This document shows positions 25,518 to 34,456 of a DNA stretch of 64,000 nucleotides, piece by piece. Position 1 is the first letter of the stretch. Every line of letters begins with the position of its first letter. The notes beneath the pieces are model-generated. The model did no database searches, was not told where the DNA came from, and was given only the letters and a program-made list of their open reading frames with translations. The stretch spans positions 248,001 through 312,000 of the forward strand of contig NZ_BMTD01000006.1 of assembly GCF_014649495.1 (NCBI RefSeq). The letters are read 5' to 3'. The position numbers and the translations under genes are program-made. The DNA comes from Streptomyces filipinensis. GTDB taxonomy: Bacteria > Actinomycetota > Actinomycetes > Streptomycetales > Streptomycetaceae.

Positions 25518-28076
25518 ATGAAGCCGGCGGACCGTCCGAGGCCGGCCGCCGCCCTCCTCGCCGCGGCCCTCGCGATCACCGCGTTCTGCGGCGGTGACGT
25601 CCTCGCGCGCGGCTACCCCTTCGGTCCCCGCACCCGCAGCGTCAACGACCTCGGCAACCAGTACGTGCCCTTCCACGCCCACCTGTGGGACCTGCTGCAC
25701 GGCCACGCCGACGGCGGCCTCCTGGTCAACTGGCAGTCCGGCGACGGCTCCAGCTTCCTGCCCGACCTCGGCACCTACCTCGGCAGCCCGTTCGCCCTGC
25801 TCGTCGCCGTCTTCCCCCGCGACCGGATCGACCTCGCCGTCTATGTCGTCACCGTCCTGAAGATCGCCTCCGCCGCGGCCGCCATGGCCTGGCTGCTGCT
25901 CACCCTGCGGCCCGGCCGCTGGTGGGCCGCGGGCCTGCTCGGGGTCTCCTACGCGCTGTGCGGCTGGACCGTGGCCGACGCCGACTACAACCCGATGTGG
26001 CTCGACGGCCTGATCGCCCTGCCGCTGCTGTGCCTGGTCGGTGAGTGGGCGCGCGCCGGGCGCCGGCGGTTCGCGGGCGTCCTGGTCGTCGCCCTCGCCT
26101 GGACCGCCAACTTCTACACCGCCTACATGGCCACCCTCGGCGCCGCCCTGGTCCTGGTGCTGCGCCTGCTGCTCGCCCGCCCGCCCCGCCGTCAGGCGCT
26201 CGCGGCGGCCGGCCGCGCCACCCTCACCGCCGCCCTCGGGGTGGGCCTGGCCGCCCCGCTCGTCACGGTGATCTACTTCGGCACCCGGCACGCCTACCCG
26301 GGCCGTGTACGGCGGTTCACGCCGGTGCCGAGCGAGGACCTGCTGGCCCGGCTGCTGCCGACCACGTACGGCTTCGGCTCCCCGGCCCTCTATGTCGGCA
26401 GCACAGCCCTGGTGCTCGCCCTCGCCCTGCCCTTCCACCGCGCGGTCCCCACCCGGGTCCGCGCGGGCTGGACCACGCTGGTCCTCGCGGTCGCCCTCTC
26501 CCTGCAGTGGGCGCCCACCCACCTGCTCTGGCACGCCTTCGCCACCCCGCAGGGCAGCTCCTACCGGCAGGCCTTCGTCCTGTGCGGGCTGCTCGTCATC
26601 GCCGCCTGGCACGCCCTGGCGTACGGCCTGCCCGACCGGCGCGCCCTCGGTGCCGCGGCCGCGCCGCTCGCCCTGATCACCGCCGTCGCGAGCACCAGCG
26701 GGCTGGTACGGGCGCACACCTGGCCGGTGCTGCTGCTCGCCGTCGGCGGCACCCTGGGCGGACTCGTCCTCCTCGGCCGCGCCGGGCCGCGCACCCGACT
26801 CGCCGGCCTGGCCGTCGTACTCCTCCTCGGGGCCCAGGTCGGCGAGAGCGCCGCCACCTCCGCCGTCGCCACCAAGCTGCGCATGAAGCACCTGGACGAC
26901 TACGCGCCCTGGGGGGAGCGGCAGCGGCGGCAGGCGGCGGCGATCGCCGAGGCCGACGGCTGGCCCCGCTACCGCACCGACCCCGGCCGCGAACAGACCG
27001 TCGGCAACGACCCGCTGCTGGTCGGCGGTCAGGGCGCCCAGTACTACAGCAGCCTCACCTCCGACGTGCTCAGCCGCACCCTCACCGCCCTCGGCGGCGG
27101 CTGGACCTCCCGCGGCCGCAGTGTGCAGAGCCTGGACAACGCCGTCACCGACGTCCTCCTCTCGGTCGGCGCCCGGCTGCACAACCCACCGGACCCGCAC
27201 CAGGGGGCGCTGCCCGGGGACAGCGCCTCCAGCACCGTCACGCGGCGCGAGGTGCCGCCCCTGGTGACCGTGCGGACCGCTCCCGACCCCACCCCGTTCG
27301 GCGCCTCGCCGTACCGCAACCAGGAACTGCTGCTCGGCAGCCGCGTCTACACCGTGCCCCGCACCAGCGTGTACGACGACGCCGGCCGGCCCGTCCGCAG
27401 CCGCACCGTGGGCTCCGGGAACGCCATGGCCGCGCCCGCGGTCACGGCCCGCTGCCCGGCCGGCACCCAGGTGAACCTCTGGGCGCCGCACTTCTCCGGC
27501 ACCGCACGGCTCGCCGGCACCGGCACGGACGCCGTCTTCCGGTCCGCGGACGGCCGCAACCGGGCCGCCATGGAGCCGCTCGGCCGCACCCCGGCCTCCG
27601 GACGGGTGCGGATCGAGCTGACCCCGGACCGCCCCGGCCGCCTCCCGCCCGGCGCGATCGGCTGCCTGGACACCGCGCGGCTGCACACGGCCGCAGCCCG
27701 GCTGAAGGCCGGCGGTGCCACGGAGGTGACCGTCTCCGACGGCACCCTCCGGGCCCGGCTGCCCGCCCCCGGCCAGGGCATCGCGGTCGTCGCCGTGCCC
27801 CGCATCGCCGGCTGGCGGTGCGCCACGGGCGACCACGCGGCCCGGCCCGCCGGCGACTACCACGGTCTGATCGCCGTCCCCCTGGACGCCACCTCGACCA
27901 GCCTGACCTGCACCTTCCACCCACCCGGCCTGCGGCTGGGCACGACCGTCGGGCTCGTCTCGCTCGTCACCCTGGTCCTGCTCACCGCCCTGGGCCCTGC
28001 CGTCCGCCGCCGGCGCGCGCCCGTGCCGCCCACCACCACACCACCGCGCGAGCGCGTGACCGCCACCGCACCCTGA
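25518..28076 (+). CDS. YfhO-family multi-span membrane glycosyltransferase-like protein
   Basis: The 852-residue protein has about twelve transmembrane helices in the first ~420 residues and a large extracytoplasmic domain, ending with one more helix. The N-terminal loop motif (NDLGNQYVPFHAHLWDLL) and the QGSSYRQAF and GGQGAQYYSS segments are typical of YfhO, GT-C fold proteins implicated in glycosylating wall polymers with undecaprenyl-phosphate-linked sugars. The ATG at 25518 has GGACAGGG upstream; a GTG at 25473 is an alternative. It is followed at 22 bp by a polyprenyl-phosphate glycosyltransferase and a GtrA protein, which fits a donor-making and donor-using pathway. Confidence 0.82.
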   Translation: MKPADRPRPAAALLAAALAITAFCGGDVLARGYPFGPRTRSVNDLGNQYVPFHAHLWDLLHGHADGGLLVNWQSGDGSSFLPDLGTYLGSPFALLVAVFPRDRIDLAVYVVTVLKIASAAAAMAWLLLTLRPGRWWAAGLLGVSYALCGWTVADADYNPMWLDGLIALPLLCLVGEWARAGRRRFAGVLVVALAWTANFYTAYMATLGAALVLVLRLLLARPPRRQALAAAGRATLTAALGVGLAAPLVTVIYFGTRHAYPGRVRRFTPVPSEDLLARLLPTTYGFGSPALYVGSTALVLALALPFHRAVPTRVRAGWTTLVLAVALSLQWAPTHLLWHAFATPQGSSYRQAFVLCGLLVIAAWHALAYGLPDRRALGAAAAPLALITAVASTSGLVRAHTWPVLLLAVGGTLGGLVLLGRAGPRTRLAGLAVVLLLGAQVGESAATSAVATKLRMKHLDDYAPWGERQRRQAAAIAEADGWPRYRTDPGREQTVGNDPLLVGGQGAQYYSSLTSDVLSRTLTALGGGWTSRGRSVQSLDNAVTDVLLSVGARLHNPPDPHQGALPGDSASSTVTRREVPPLVTVRTAPDPTPFGASPYRNQELLLGSRVYTVPRTSVYDDAGRPVRSRTVGSGNAMAAPAVTARCPAGTQVNLWAPHFSGTARLAGTGTDAVFRSADGRNRAAMEPLGRTPASGRVRIELTPDRPGRLPPGAIGCLDTARLHTAAARLKAGGATEVTVSDGTLRARLPAPGQGIAVVAVPRIAGWRCATGDHAARPAGDYHGLIAVPLDATSTSLTCTFHPPGLRLGTTVGLVSLVTLVLLTALGPAVRRRRAPVPPTTTPPRERVTATAP

Positions 28077-28098
28077 CCGCGCCCCTGGGGGACCCGCC

Positions 28099-29049
28099 AT
28101 GCTGATATCGATCGTCGCGCCCTGCTACGACGAGGAAGACGTCCTCGCGCGCTTCCACGACCAGGTCCAGCGCATCGCCGACGAGATGCTGCCGCTCGGC
28201 CACGACACGGAGTTCGTGTACGTGGACGACGGCAGCCGCGACCGTACGCTCCCCGTCCTGGAGCACCTGGCGGACCGTGACGCACGCGTGCGCTACGTCT
28301 CCTTCAGCCGCAACTTCGGCAAGGAGGCCGCCCTGCTGGCCGGCCTGCGGCACGCCTCCGGGGACTCGGTGATCGTCATGGACGCCGACCTCCAGCACCC
28401 GCCGGAACTGATCAGGCGGATGGTGCAGCTGCGCGAGGAGGGTTACGACCAGGTCATCGCCCGGCGCAGCCGCACCGGCGACCGCCTGACCCGGACCCTC
28501 GCCGCGCGCCTGTACTACCGGCTCGTCAACCGCCTGGTCGACGTCGAACTCGCCGACGGCGTCGGCGACTTCCGGCTGCTGTCGCGCCGCGTGGTGGACG
28601 CCGTGCTGGCCCTGACCGAGTACAACCGTTTCTCCAAGGGCCTGTTCGCCTGGGTGGGCTTCCCGAGCACCTCCTTCGAGTACGAGAACGCCGCGCGCGA
28701 GGCCGGCAGCAGCTCCTGGAACCTGCGCGGCCTGCTCAACTACGGCATCGACGGACTGCTGTCCTTCAACAACCGCCCGCTGCGCGCCGCCCTCTGGCTC
28801 GGCATGGGCCTGCTGCTGTGCGCGGGCCTCTACACGGCCTGGATCGTGGGCGCGGCGCTCGTCCACGGGGTCCAGACACCCGGGTATGTGACCATCATCA
28901 CCGCCGTCACGGCCCTGGCCGGCGTGCAAATGGTCATGCTGGGAGTGATCGGGGAGTACACCGGACGCATCTACTACGAGGTGAAGGGTCGCCCGCACTT
29001 CCTGGTGAAGGCGACCAACGTGGAACGGACGAAAGACCTCATTCCTTGA
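28099..29049 (+). CDS. GT2 family polyprenyl-phosphate glycosyltransferase (GtrB/DPM1-like)
   Basis: The 316-residue enzyme has an N-terminal GT-A domain with VDDGSRDRT and the metal-binding MDADLQHPPE. Two C-terminal transmembrane helices (about 232-260 and 268-292) follow. This is the GtrB/ArnC/dolichol-phosphate mannose synthase plan: transfer of a hexose from a nucleotide sugar to a polyprenyl phosphate on the inner face of the membrane. The stop overlaps the TTG start of the GtrA gene. Confidence 0.92.
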   Translation: MLISIVAPCYDEEDVLARFHDQVQRIADEMLPLGHDTEFVYVDDGSRDRTLPVLEHLADRDARVRYVSFSRNFGKEAALLAGLRHASGDSVIVMDADLQHPPELIRRMVQLREEGYDQVIARRSRTGDRLTRTLAARLYYRLVNRLVDVELADGVGDFRLLSRRVVDAVLALTEYNRFSKGLFAWVGFPSTSFEYENAAREAGSSSWNLRGLLNYGIDGLLSFNNRPLRAALWLGMGLLLCAGLYTAWIVGAALVHGVQTPGYVTIITAVTALAGVQMVMLGVIGEYTGRIYYEVKGRPHFLVKATNVERTKDLIP

Positions 29050-29417
29050 AGCGACAGATCCTCACCTTCGCCTTGGTCGGTGTGATCAACACCGCCACCT
29101 ATTACTGCCTCTACCTCCTCTTCCTCGCCTGGCTGCCCTATCTGGCGGCGCACATTCTCGCGTTTGCGCTCAGCATGGTCGGATCCTTTTTCCTGAATGC
29201 CCGCTTCACCTACCGCATTCGGCCCACCTGGCGGAAGTTCCTGCTGTTCCCGCTGACCAATGTGACCAACTTCCTCATCACCACGGCCGGTGTGTACGTG
29301 ATCGTCGACGTCCTGCACGCCGGCAGCCGTTTCGCTCCGCTCGTCGCCTCCGCCGCGGCGATCCCGGTCACCTTCGTCGTCTCGCGCTGGGTGATGCTCC
29401 CCAGGTCGATCGCATAG
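29046..29417 (+). CDS. GtrA-family membrane protein (putative lipid-linked sugar flippase)
   Basis: The 123-residue protein has four transmembrane helices and the GtrA pattern (FALVGVINTATYYCLYLLFL, ALSMVGSFFLNARFTYR, TNFLITTAGVYVIVD, FVVSRWVMLP). GtrA proteins are thought to flip the polyprenyl-linked sugar made by GtrB. The start is TTG at 29046, overlapping the upstream stop (TTGA), so translation is coupled. It ends just 4 bp before the -35 region of the argC promoter. Confidence 0.85.
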   Translation: MKRQILTFALVGVINTATYYCLYLLFLAWLPYLAAHILAFALSMVGSFFLNARFTYRIRPTWRKFLLFPLTNVTNFLITTAGVYVIVDVLHAGSRFAPLVASAAAIPVTFVVSRWVMLPRSIA

Positions 29418-29420
29418 TCG

Positions 29421-29449
29421 TTGCATAAAACTGCAGCGCTACGTATAGT
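29421..29449 (+). promoter_or_regulatory. argC promoter with ARG box
   Basis: TTGCAT (29421-29426) and TATAGT (29444-29449) form -35 and -10 hexamers with a 17-bp spacer. The ARG-box-like repeat TGCATAAAACTGCA (29422-29435), two 5-bp half-sites 4 bp apart, covers the -35. ArgR, encoded at the end of this operon, would block RNA polymerase when arginine is abundant. Confidence 0.85.
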
Positions 29450-29473
29450 CATGCCATCACGAGGAGGATGGAC

Positions 29474-30502
29474 ATGGCGGTACGTGCGGCGGTGGCCGGA
29501 GCGAGCGGATACGCGGGCGGAGAACTGCTGCGCCTGCTCCTCGCGCACCCCGAGGTCGAGATCGGCGCCCTGACGGGACACTCCAGCGCCGGCCGGCGGC
29601 TGGGGGCGCTCCAGCCGCATCTGCTGCCGCTGGCCGACCGCGTGCTGACCGAGACCACGGCCGAGGCGCTCGCCGGGCACGATGTCGTCTTCCTCGCGCT
29701 GCCGCACGGGCAGTCCGCCGCCGTCGCCGAGCAGCTCGGCCCGGACGTCCTCGTAGTCGACATGGGCGCCGACTTCCGGCTGCAGGACCCGGCCGACTGG
29801 GAGGCCTTCTACGGCTCCGGGCACGCCGGCACCTGGCCCTACGGCCTCCCCGAACTCCCCGGCGCCCGCGCCCGGCTCTCGGGGTCCAGGCGCATCGCGG
29901 TGCCCGGTTGCTACCCCACCGCCGTCTCCCTCGCCCTGTTCCCGGCCTACGCCGCCGGGCTCGCCGGACCCGAGGCGGTCGTCGTCGCCGCGTCCGGCAC
30001 CTCCGGCGCGGGCAAGGCGCCCAAGCCGCATCTGCTCGGCAGCGAGGTCATGGGCTCCATGACGCCGTACGGCGTCGGCGGCGGCCACCGGCACACCCCG
30101 GAGATGATCCAGAACCTCAGCGGGGTGGCGGGGCGGCGGATCGCGGTCTCCTTCACGCCGACGCTGGCGCCGATGCCGCGCGGGATCCTCGCCACGTGCA
30201 GCGCGTCCGCCGCCGAGGGGGTGACGGGGGAGTCCCTCCGGGCCGCCTACGAGAAGGCGTACGCCGACGAGCCCTTCGTCCACCTGCTCCCCGAGGGCCA
30301 GTGGCCCGCGACGGCGTCCGTCTACGGTTCCAACGCCGTTCAGGTGCAGGTCGCGTACGACGAGTCCGTGGGCCGCATCATCGCGATCAGCGCCATCGAC
30401 AACCTGACCAAGGGCACCGCCGGCGGTGCCGTCCAGAGCATGAACCTCGCCCTGGGTCTTCCCGAGACCACGGGTCTTTCCACGATCGGAGTCGCACCGT
30501 GA
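29474..30502 (+). CDS. argC: N-acetyl-gamma-glutamyl-phosphate reductase
   Basis: The 342-residue enzyme reduces N-acetylglutamyl phosphate with NADPH, the third step of arginine synthesis. The nucleotide-binding motif GASGYAGGELLRLL is near residues 9-22, and the catalytic Cys146 is in VPGCYPTA. GAGGAGG abuts an upstream in-frame ATG (29468), so the ATG at 29474, 6 nt from it, is the better start. First gene of argCJBDR; its stop overlaps the argJ start. Confidence 0.95.
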   Translation: MAVRAAVAGASGYAGGELLRLLLAHPEVEIGALTGHSSAGRRLGALQPHLLPLADRVLTETTAEALAGHDVVFLALPHGQSAAVAEQLGPDVLVVDMGADFRLQDPADWEAFYGSGHAGTWPYGLPELPGARARLSGSRRIAVPGCYPTAVSLALFPAYAAGLAGPEAVVVAASGTSGAGKAPKPHLLGSEVMGSMTPYGVGGGHRHTPEMIQNLSGVAGRRIAVSFTPTLAPMPRGILATCSASAAEGVTGESLRAAYEKAYADEPFVHLLPEGQWPATASVYGSNAVQVQVAYDESVGRIIAISAIDNLTKGTAGGAVQSMNLALGLPETTGLSTIGVAP

Positions 30503-31650
30503 GTGTCACGGCAGCCAAGGGATTCACGGCGGCGGGGGTCGCCGCCGGGATCAAGGAGAACGGCAACCCCGACCTGGCCCTCGTGGTCAACAACGGGCCC
30601 CGCCGTGCCGCCGCGGGCGTCTTCACCTCCAACCGTGTGAAGGCCGCGCCGGTCCTGTGGTCCGAGCAGGTCCTCAAGAGCGGCCAGGTCTCGGCGGTCG
30701 TCCTCAACTCGGGCGGCGCCAACGCCTGCACGGGGCCCAAGGGCTTCCAGGACACCCACGCCACCGCAGAGAAGGCGGCCGAGGTGCTCGGCCGGGGTGC
30801 CATCGAGGTCGCCGTCTGCTCCACCGGCCTCATCGGCGTGCCGCTGCCCATGGACAAGCTGCTGCCCGGCGTCGAGACGGCCGCCGCCTGTCTGAGCGAG
30901 CACGGCGGCGAGAAGGCCGCCATCGCCATCAAGACCACCGACACCGTCCACAAGACGTCCGTCGTGACGCAGGACGGCTGGACCGTCGGCGGCATGGCCA
31001 AGGGCGCCGGCATGCTCGCCCCCGGCCTCGCCACCATGCTCGTCGTCCTCACCACCGACGCCGACCTCGACAGCGCCACCCTGGACAAGGCCCTGCGCGC
31101 CGCCACCAAGGTCACCTTCGACCGTGTCGACTCCGACGGCTGCATGTCCACCAACGACACCGTGCTGCTGCTCGCCTCCGGCGCCTGCGGCATCACTCCC
31201 GGGTACGACGAGTTCGCCGAGGCCGTCACGCGGGTCTGCGACGACCTCGGCCGGCAGCTCATCGGTGACGCCGAGGGCGCCAGCAAGGACATCAAGGTCG
31301 AGGTGGTCAACGCGGCGAGCGAGGAGGACGCCGTCGAGGTGGGCCGCTCCATCGCCCGCAACAACCTCCTCAAGTGCGCGATCCACGGCGAGGACCCCAA
31401 CTGGGGCCGCGTGCTCTCCGCGATCGGCACCACCCGGGCCGCCTTCGATCCGGACCGCCTCAACGTCGCCATCAACGGCGTCTGGGTGTGCAGGAACGGC
31501 AGCGTCGGCGAGGACCGCGAACTGGTCGACATGCGCTACCGCGAGGTGCACATCGTCGCCGACCTGTCCGCGGGCACCGAGACCGCGACGATCTGGACCA
31601 ACGACCTGACCGCCGACTACGTCCACGAGAACAGCGCCTACTCGTCATGA
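30499..31650 (+). CDS. argJ: Bifunctional ornithine acetyltransferase / N-acetylglutamate synthase
   Basis: The 383-residue protein recycles the acetyl group from N-acetylornithine to glutamate, closing the cyclic arginine pathway. The self-cleavage site is in GMLAPGLATMLVV, where Thr179 becomes the N-terminal nucleophile of the beta chain. GTG start at 30499 overlaps the argC stop; the stop overlaps the argB ATG. Whether it also uses acetyl-CoA cannot be told from sequence. Confidence 0.95.
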   Translation: MSVTAAKGFTAAGVAAGIKENGNPDLALVVNNGPRRAAAGVFTSNRVKAAPVLWSEQVLKSGQVSAVVLNSGGANACTGPKGFQDTHATAEKAAEVLGRGAIEVAVCSTGLIGVPLPMDKLLPGVETAAACLSEHGGEKAAIAIKTTDTVHKTSVVTQDGWTVGGMAKGAGMLAPGLATMLVVLTTDADLDSATLDKALRAATKVTFDRVDSDGCMSTNDTVLLLASGACGITPGYDEFAEAVTRVCDDLGRQLIGDAEGASKDIKVEVVNAASEEDAVEVGRSIARNNLLKCAIHGEDPNWGRVLSAIGTTRAAFDPDRLNVAINGVWVCRNGSVGEDRELVDMRYREVHIVADLSAGTETATIWTNDLTADYVHENSAYSS

Positions 31651-32552
31651 GCACTCGCAAGCACACGGCCCTGCCGAAGGCCCAGATCCTCATCGAGGCG
31701 CTGCCCTGGCTGACCCGGCACCACGGCAAGATCGTCGTCATCAAGTTCGGCGGCAACGCCATGGTGGACGAGGAGCTGAAGGCCGCCTTCGCCCAGGACG
31801 TCGTCTTCCTGCGGCACGCCGGCCTCAAACCCGTCGTCGTGCACGGCGGCGGCCCGCAGATCAGCGCGGCCCTCGACCGGCACGGCATCGTCAGCGAGTT
31901 CAAGGCGGGCCTGCGCGTCACCACCGAGGACGCCATGGACGTCGTACGGATGGTGCTCGCCGGGCAGGTGCAGCGCGAGCTGGTCGGCCTGCTCAACCAG
32001 CACGGGCCGTTCGCCGTCGGCCTCACGGGCGAGGACGCGCACACCATCACCGCCACCAGGCACCAGCCCGAGGTCGACGGGGAACTCGTCGACCTCGGAC
32101 GGGTCGGCGAGATCACCGACATCGACACGGGCGCGATCGAGGCGTTGCTGGCCGACGGCCGCATCCCGGTCGTCTCCTCGATCGCCCGCAGTCAGGACGA
32201 CGGACATGTCTACAACGTCAATGCTGATACGGCGGCTGCGGCACTCGCTGCGGCACTGGGCGCCGAAACCCTCATGGTCCTCACCGACGTCGAGGGACTC
32301 TACGAGGACTGGCCGAACTCCGACGAGGTGATCAGCCGCCTCACCGCTTCCCAGCTGGAGAAGCTGCTGCCGGAGCTGAGCTCCGGCATGGTGCCGAAGA
32401 TGGAGGGCTGCCTGCACGCCGTGCGCAACGGGGTGCGCACCGCCCGCGTCATCGACGGCCGGGTCCAGCACTCGATCCTGCTGGAGATCTTCACCGACGA
32501 GGGCATCGGCACGATGGTCGTGCCCGACGAACGCGAGGGGGACGCACCGTGA
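31647..32552 (+). CDS. argB: Acetylglutamate kinase
   Basis: The 301-residue amino-acid kinase phosphorylates N-acetylglutamate. Visible motifs are KIVVIKFGGNAM (phosphate-binding), VVVHGGGPQIS and NVNADTAAAALAAAL. The N-terminal helix (about 1-25, ALPKAQILIEALPWLTRHHGK) is the kind that links arginine-sensitive hexameric enzymes, so feedback inhibition is likely. ATG 31647 overlaps the argJ stop and the stop overlaps the argD GTG. Confidence 0.96.
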   Translation: MSTRKHTALPKAQILIEALPWLTRHHGKIVVIKFGGNAMVDEELKAAFAQDVVFLRHAGLKPVVVHGGGPQISAALDRHGIVSEFKAGLRVTTEDAMDVVRMVLAGQVQRELVGLLNQHGPFAVGLTGEDAHTITATRHQPEVDGELVDLGRVGEITDIDTGAIEALLADGRIPVVSSIARSQDDGHVYNVNADTAAAALAAALGAETLMVLTDVEGLYEDWPNSDEVISRLTASQLEKLLPELSSGMVPKMEGCLHAVRNGVRTARVIDGRVQHSILLEIFTDEGIGTMVVPDEREGDAP

Positions 32553-33793
32553 CGGGCCACCAGGGTCACCAGGGCAACCAGGGCAACCAGGGCAACCAAG
32601 AGCTGACCGAGCGCTGGCAGGGCGCGCTCATGAACAACTACGGCACCCCGCGCCTGCCCCTCGTCCGCGGCGAGGGTGTGAAGGTGTGGGACGCCGACGG
32701 CCGGGAGTACCACGACTTCGTCGGCGGTATCGCGACCAACGCCCTCGGCCACGCCCACCCGGCGATCGTGGAGGCCGTCAGCACGCAGATCGCGTCCCTC
32801 GGCCACATCTCCAACTTCTTCATGGCCGAGCCCACCGTCGCCCTCGCCGAACGGCTGCTGCAGCTCTTCGGCCGGGAGGGCAGGGTCTTCTTCTGCAACT
32901 CCGGCGCCGAGGCCAACGAGGCCGCCTTCAAGATCGGCCGGCTCACCGGGCGCACCCACATGGTCGCCACCACCGGCGGCTTCCACGGCCGCACGATGGG
33001 CGCCCTCGCGCTCACCGGCCAGCCCGCCAAGCAGGACCCGTTCCGGCCGCTGCCCGGCGACGTCACCCATGTGCCCTACGGCGACGCCCAGGCGCTCGCC
33101 GCGGCGGTCACGGAGGAGACGGCGCTCGTCGTCATCGAGCCGGTCCAGGGCGAGAACGGGGTCGTCGTGCCGCCGGCCGGCTATCTGAAGGCCGCCCGTG
33201 CGATCACCGCCGCCACCGGCGCCCTGCTGGTCCTGGACGAGGTGCAGACCGGCATCGGCCGCACCGGCACCTGGTTCGAGTACCAGGCCCACGAGGGTGT
33301 CCTGCCCGACGTCGTCACCCTCGCCAAGCAGCTCGGCGGCGGACTGCCGCTCGGCGCCACGGTCGCCTTCGGCCGGGCCGCCGACCTCCTCCAGCCCGGT
33401 CACCACGGCACCACCTTCGGCGGCAACCCGGTCGCCTGCGCCGCCGGACTCGCCGTCCTCGACACCATCGCGAACGAGGGCCTGCTCGACAACGTCAAGC
33501 GGCAGAGCGAGCGGCTGCGCGAGTCGATCGAGGGGCTGGGCCACCCGTTGATCGATTATGTGCGGGGTGCCGGCCTGCTCCTGGGTATCGTGCTCACCGG
33601 GCCGCGCGCGCAACAGGTGCAGCAGGCGGCCCAGGAGGCCGGGTTCCTGGTGAACGCGCCTGCCCCCGACGTCGTACGGCTCATGCCTCCGCTGAACCTC
33701 CACGACGACGAGGTGGGTGCCTTCCTCCAGGCGCTGCCCGGAATCCTCGACACAGCGAACCCAGTGGATGGGGACGGACGATCCGGAGAATAG
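32549..33793 (+). CDS. argD: Acetylornithine aminotransferase with a repeat at its N-terminus
   Basis: The 414-residue class III aminotransferase makes N-acetylornithine from the semialdehyde. PLP-binding Lys260 is in VTLAKQLGGGLPLGA, and the cofactor-contact LDEVQTGIGRTG precedes it. The first 17 residues are unusual: MTGHQGHQGNQGNQGNQ, encoded by tandem copies of a 9-nt unit (near 32554-32600). Normal sequence begins at about ELTERWQG. GTG at 32549 overlaps the argB stop. Confidence 0.95.
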   Translation: MTGHQGHQGNQGNQGNQELTERWQGALMNNYGTPRLPLVRGEGVKVWDADGREYHDFVGGIATNALGHAHPAIVEAVSTQIASLGHISNFFMAEPTVALAERLLQLFGREGRVFFCNSGAEANEAAFKIGRLTGRTHMVATTGGFHGRTMGALALTGQPAKQDPFRPLPGDVTHVPYGDAQALAAAVTEETALVVIEPVQGENGVVVPPAGYLKAARAITAATGALLVLDEVQTGIGRTGTWFEYQAHEGVLPDVVTLAKQLGGGLPLGATVAFGRAADLLQPGHHGTTFGGNPVACAAGLAVLDTIANEGLLDNVKRQSERLRESIEGLGHPLIDYVRGAGLLLGIVLTGPRAQQVQQAAQEAGFLVNAPAPDVVRLMPPLNLHDDEVGAFLQALPGILDTANPVDGDGRSGE

Positions 33794-33800
33794 GACGACG

Positions 33801-34346
33801 ATGAGCCAGGCGCAGGACCACGAGCAGGCGGCGGGTGCCGGACCAGCCGTGCCGCAGACCCGTACCGCGCGGCACCGCCGGATCGTGGACATCCTCAACC
33901 GGCAGGCGGTGCGGTCGCAGAGCCAGCTGGCGAAGCTGCTCGCCGACGACGGGCTGAGCGTCACCCAGGCGACGCTCTCCCGCGACCTCGACGAGCTGAA
34001 CGCGGTGAAGATCCGCAACACGGACGGCGAGCTGATCTACGCGGTGCCGAGCGAGGGCGGCTTCCGCACCCCGCGCGCGCCGCTGGGGGAGTCCGCGAAG
34101 GAGGAGCGGATGCGGCGCCTGTCCCAGGAACTGCTGATCTCCGCCGAGGCGTCCGCCAACCTCGTGGTCCTGCGCACCCCGCCGGGCGCGGCCCAGTTCC
34201 TGGCCTCGGCCATCGACCAGGCCGAACTGCACGACATCCTGGGCACCATCGCCGGTGACGACACGCTGCTGCTGATCAGCCGCGAGCCGGCCGGGGGGCA
34301 GGCCCTGGCGGATCATCTGCTGCGGCTGGCGCAGAACGGTCACTGA
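33801..34346 (+). CDS. argR: Arginine repressor
   Basis: The 181-residue regulator has an N-terminal winged helix (about 20-85; SQSQLAKLLADDGLSVTQATLSRDLDEL) and a C-terminal oligomerisation and arginine-binding domain with GTIAGDDTLLLISR. It is last in the arginine operon, 7 bp after argD, and should repress the ARG boxes at argC and argG in this window. ATG at 33801. Confidence 0.96.
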   Translation: MSQAQDHEQAAGAGPAVPQTRTARHRRIVDILNRQAVRSQSQLAKLLADDGLSVTQATLSRDLDELNAVKIRNTDGELIYAVPSEGGFRTPRAPLGESAKEERMRRLSQELLISAEASANLVVLRTPPGAAQFLASAIDQAELHDILGTIAGDDTLLLISREPAGGQALADHLLRLAQNGH

Positions 34347-34456
34347 CCCCGCATGCGGCGGCCTGCCGGTCGGCGCAGAATGGGAATGTGATCTTCCGCG
34401 GCGGGCGGGCAGGCGGTCGGGCAATCCCGTGGCGGCCCTCGACCGTATACAGAGGT

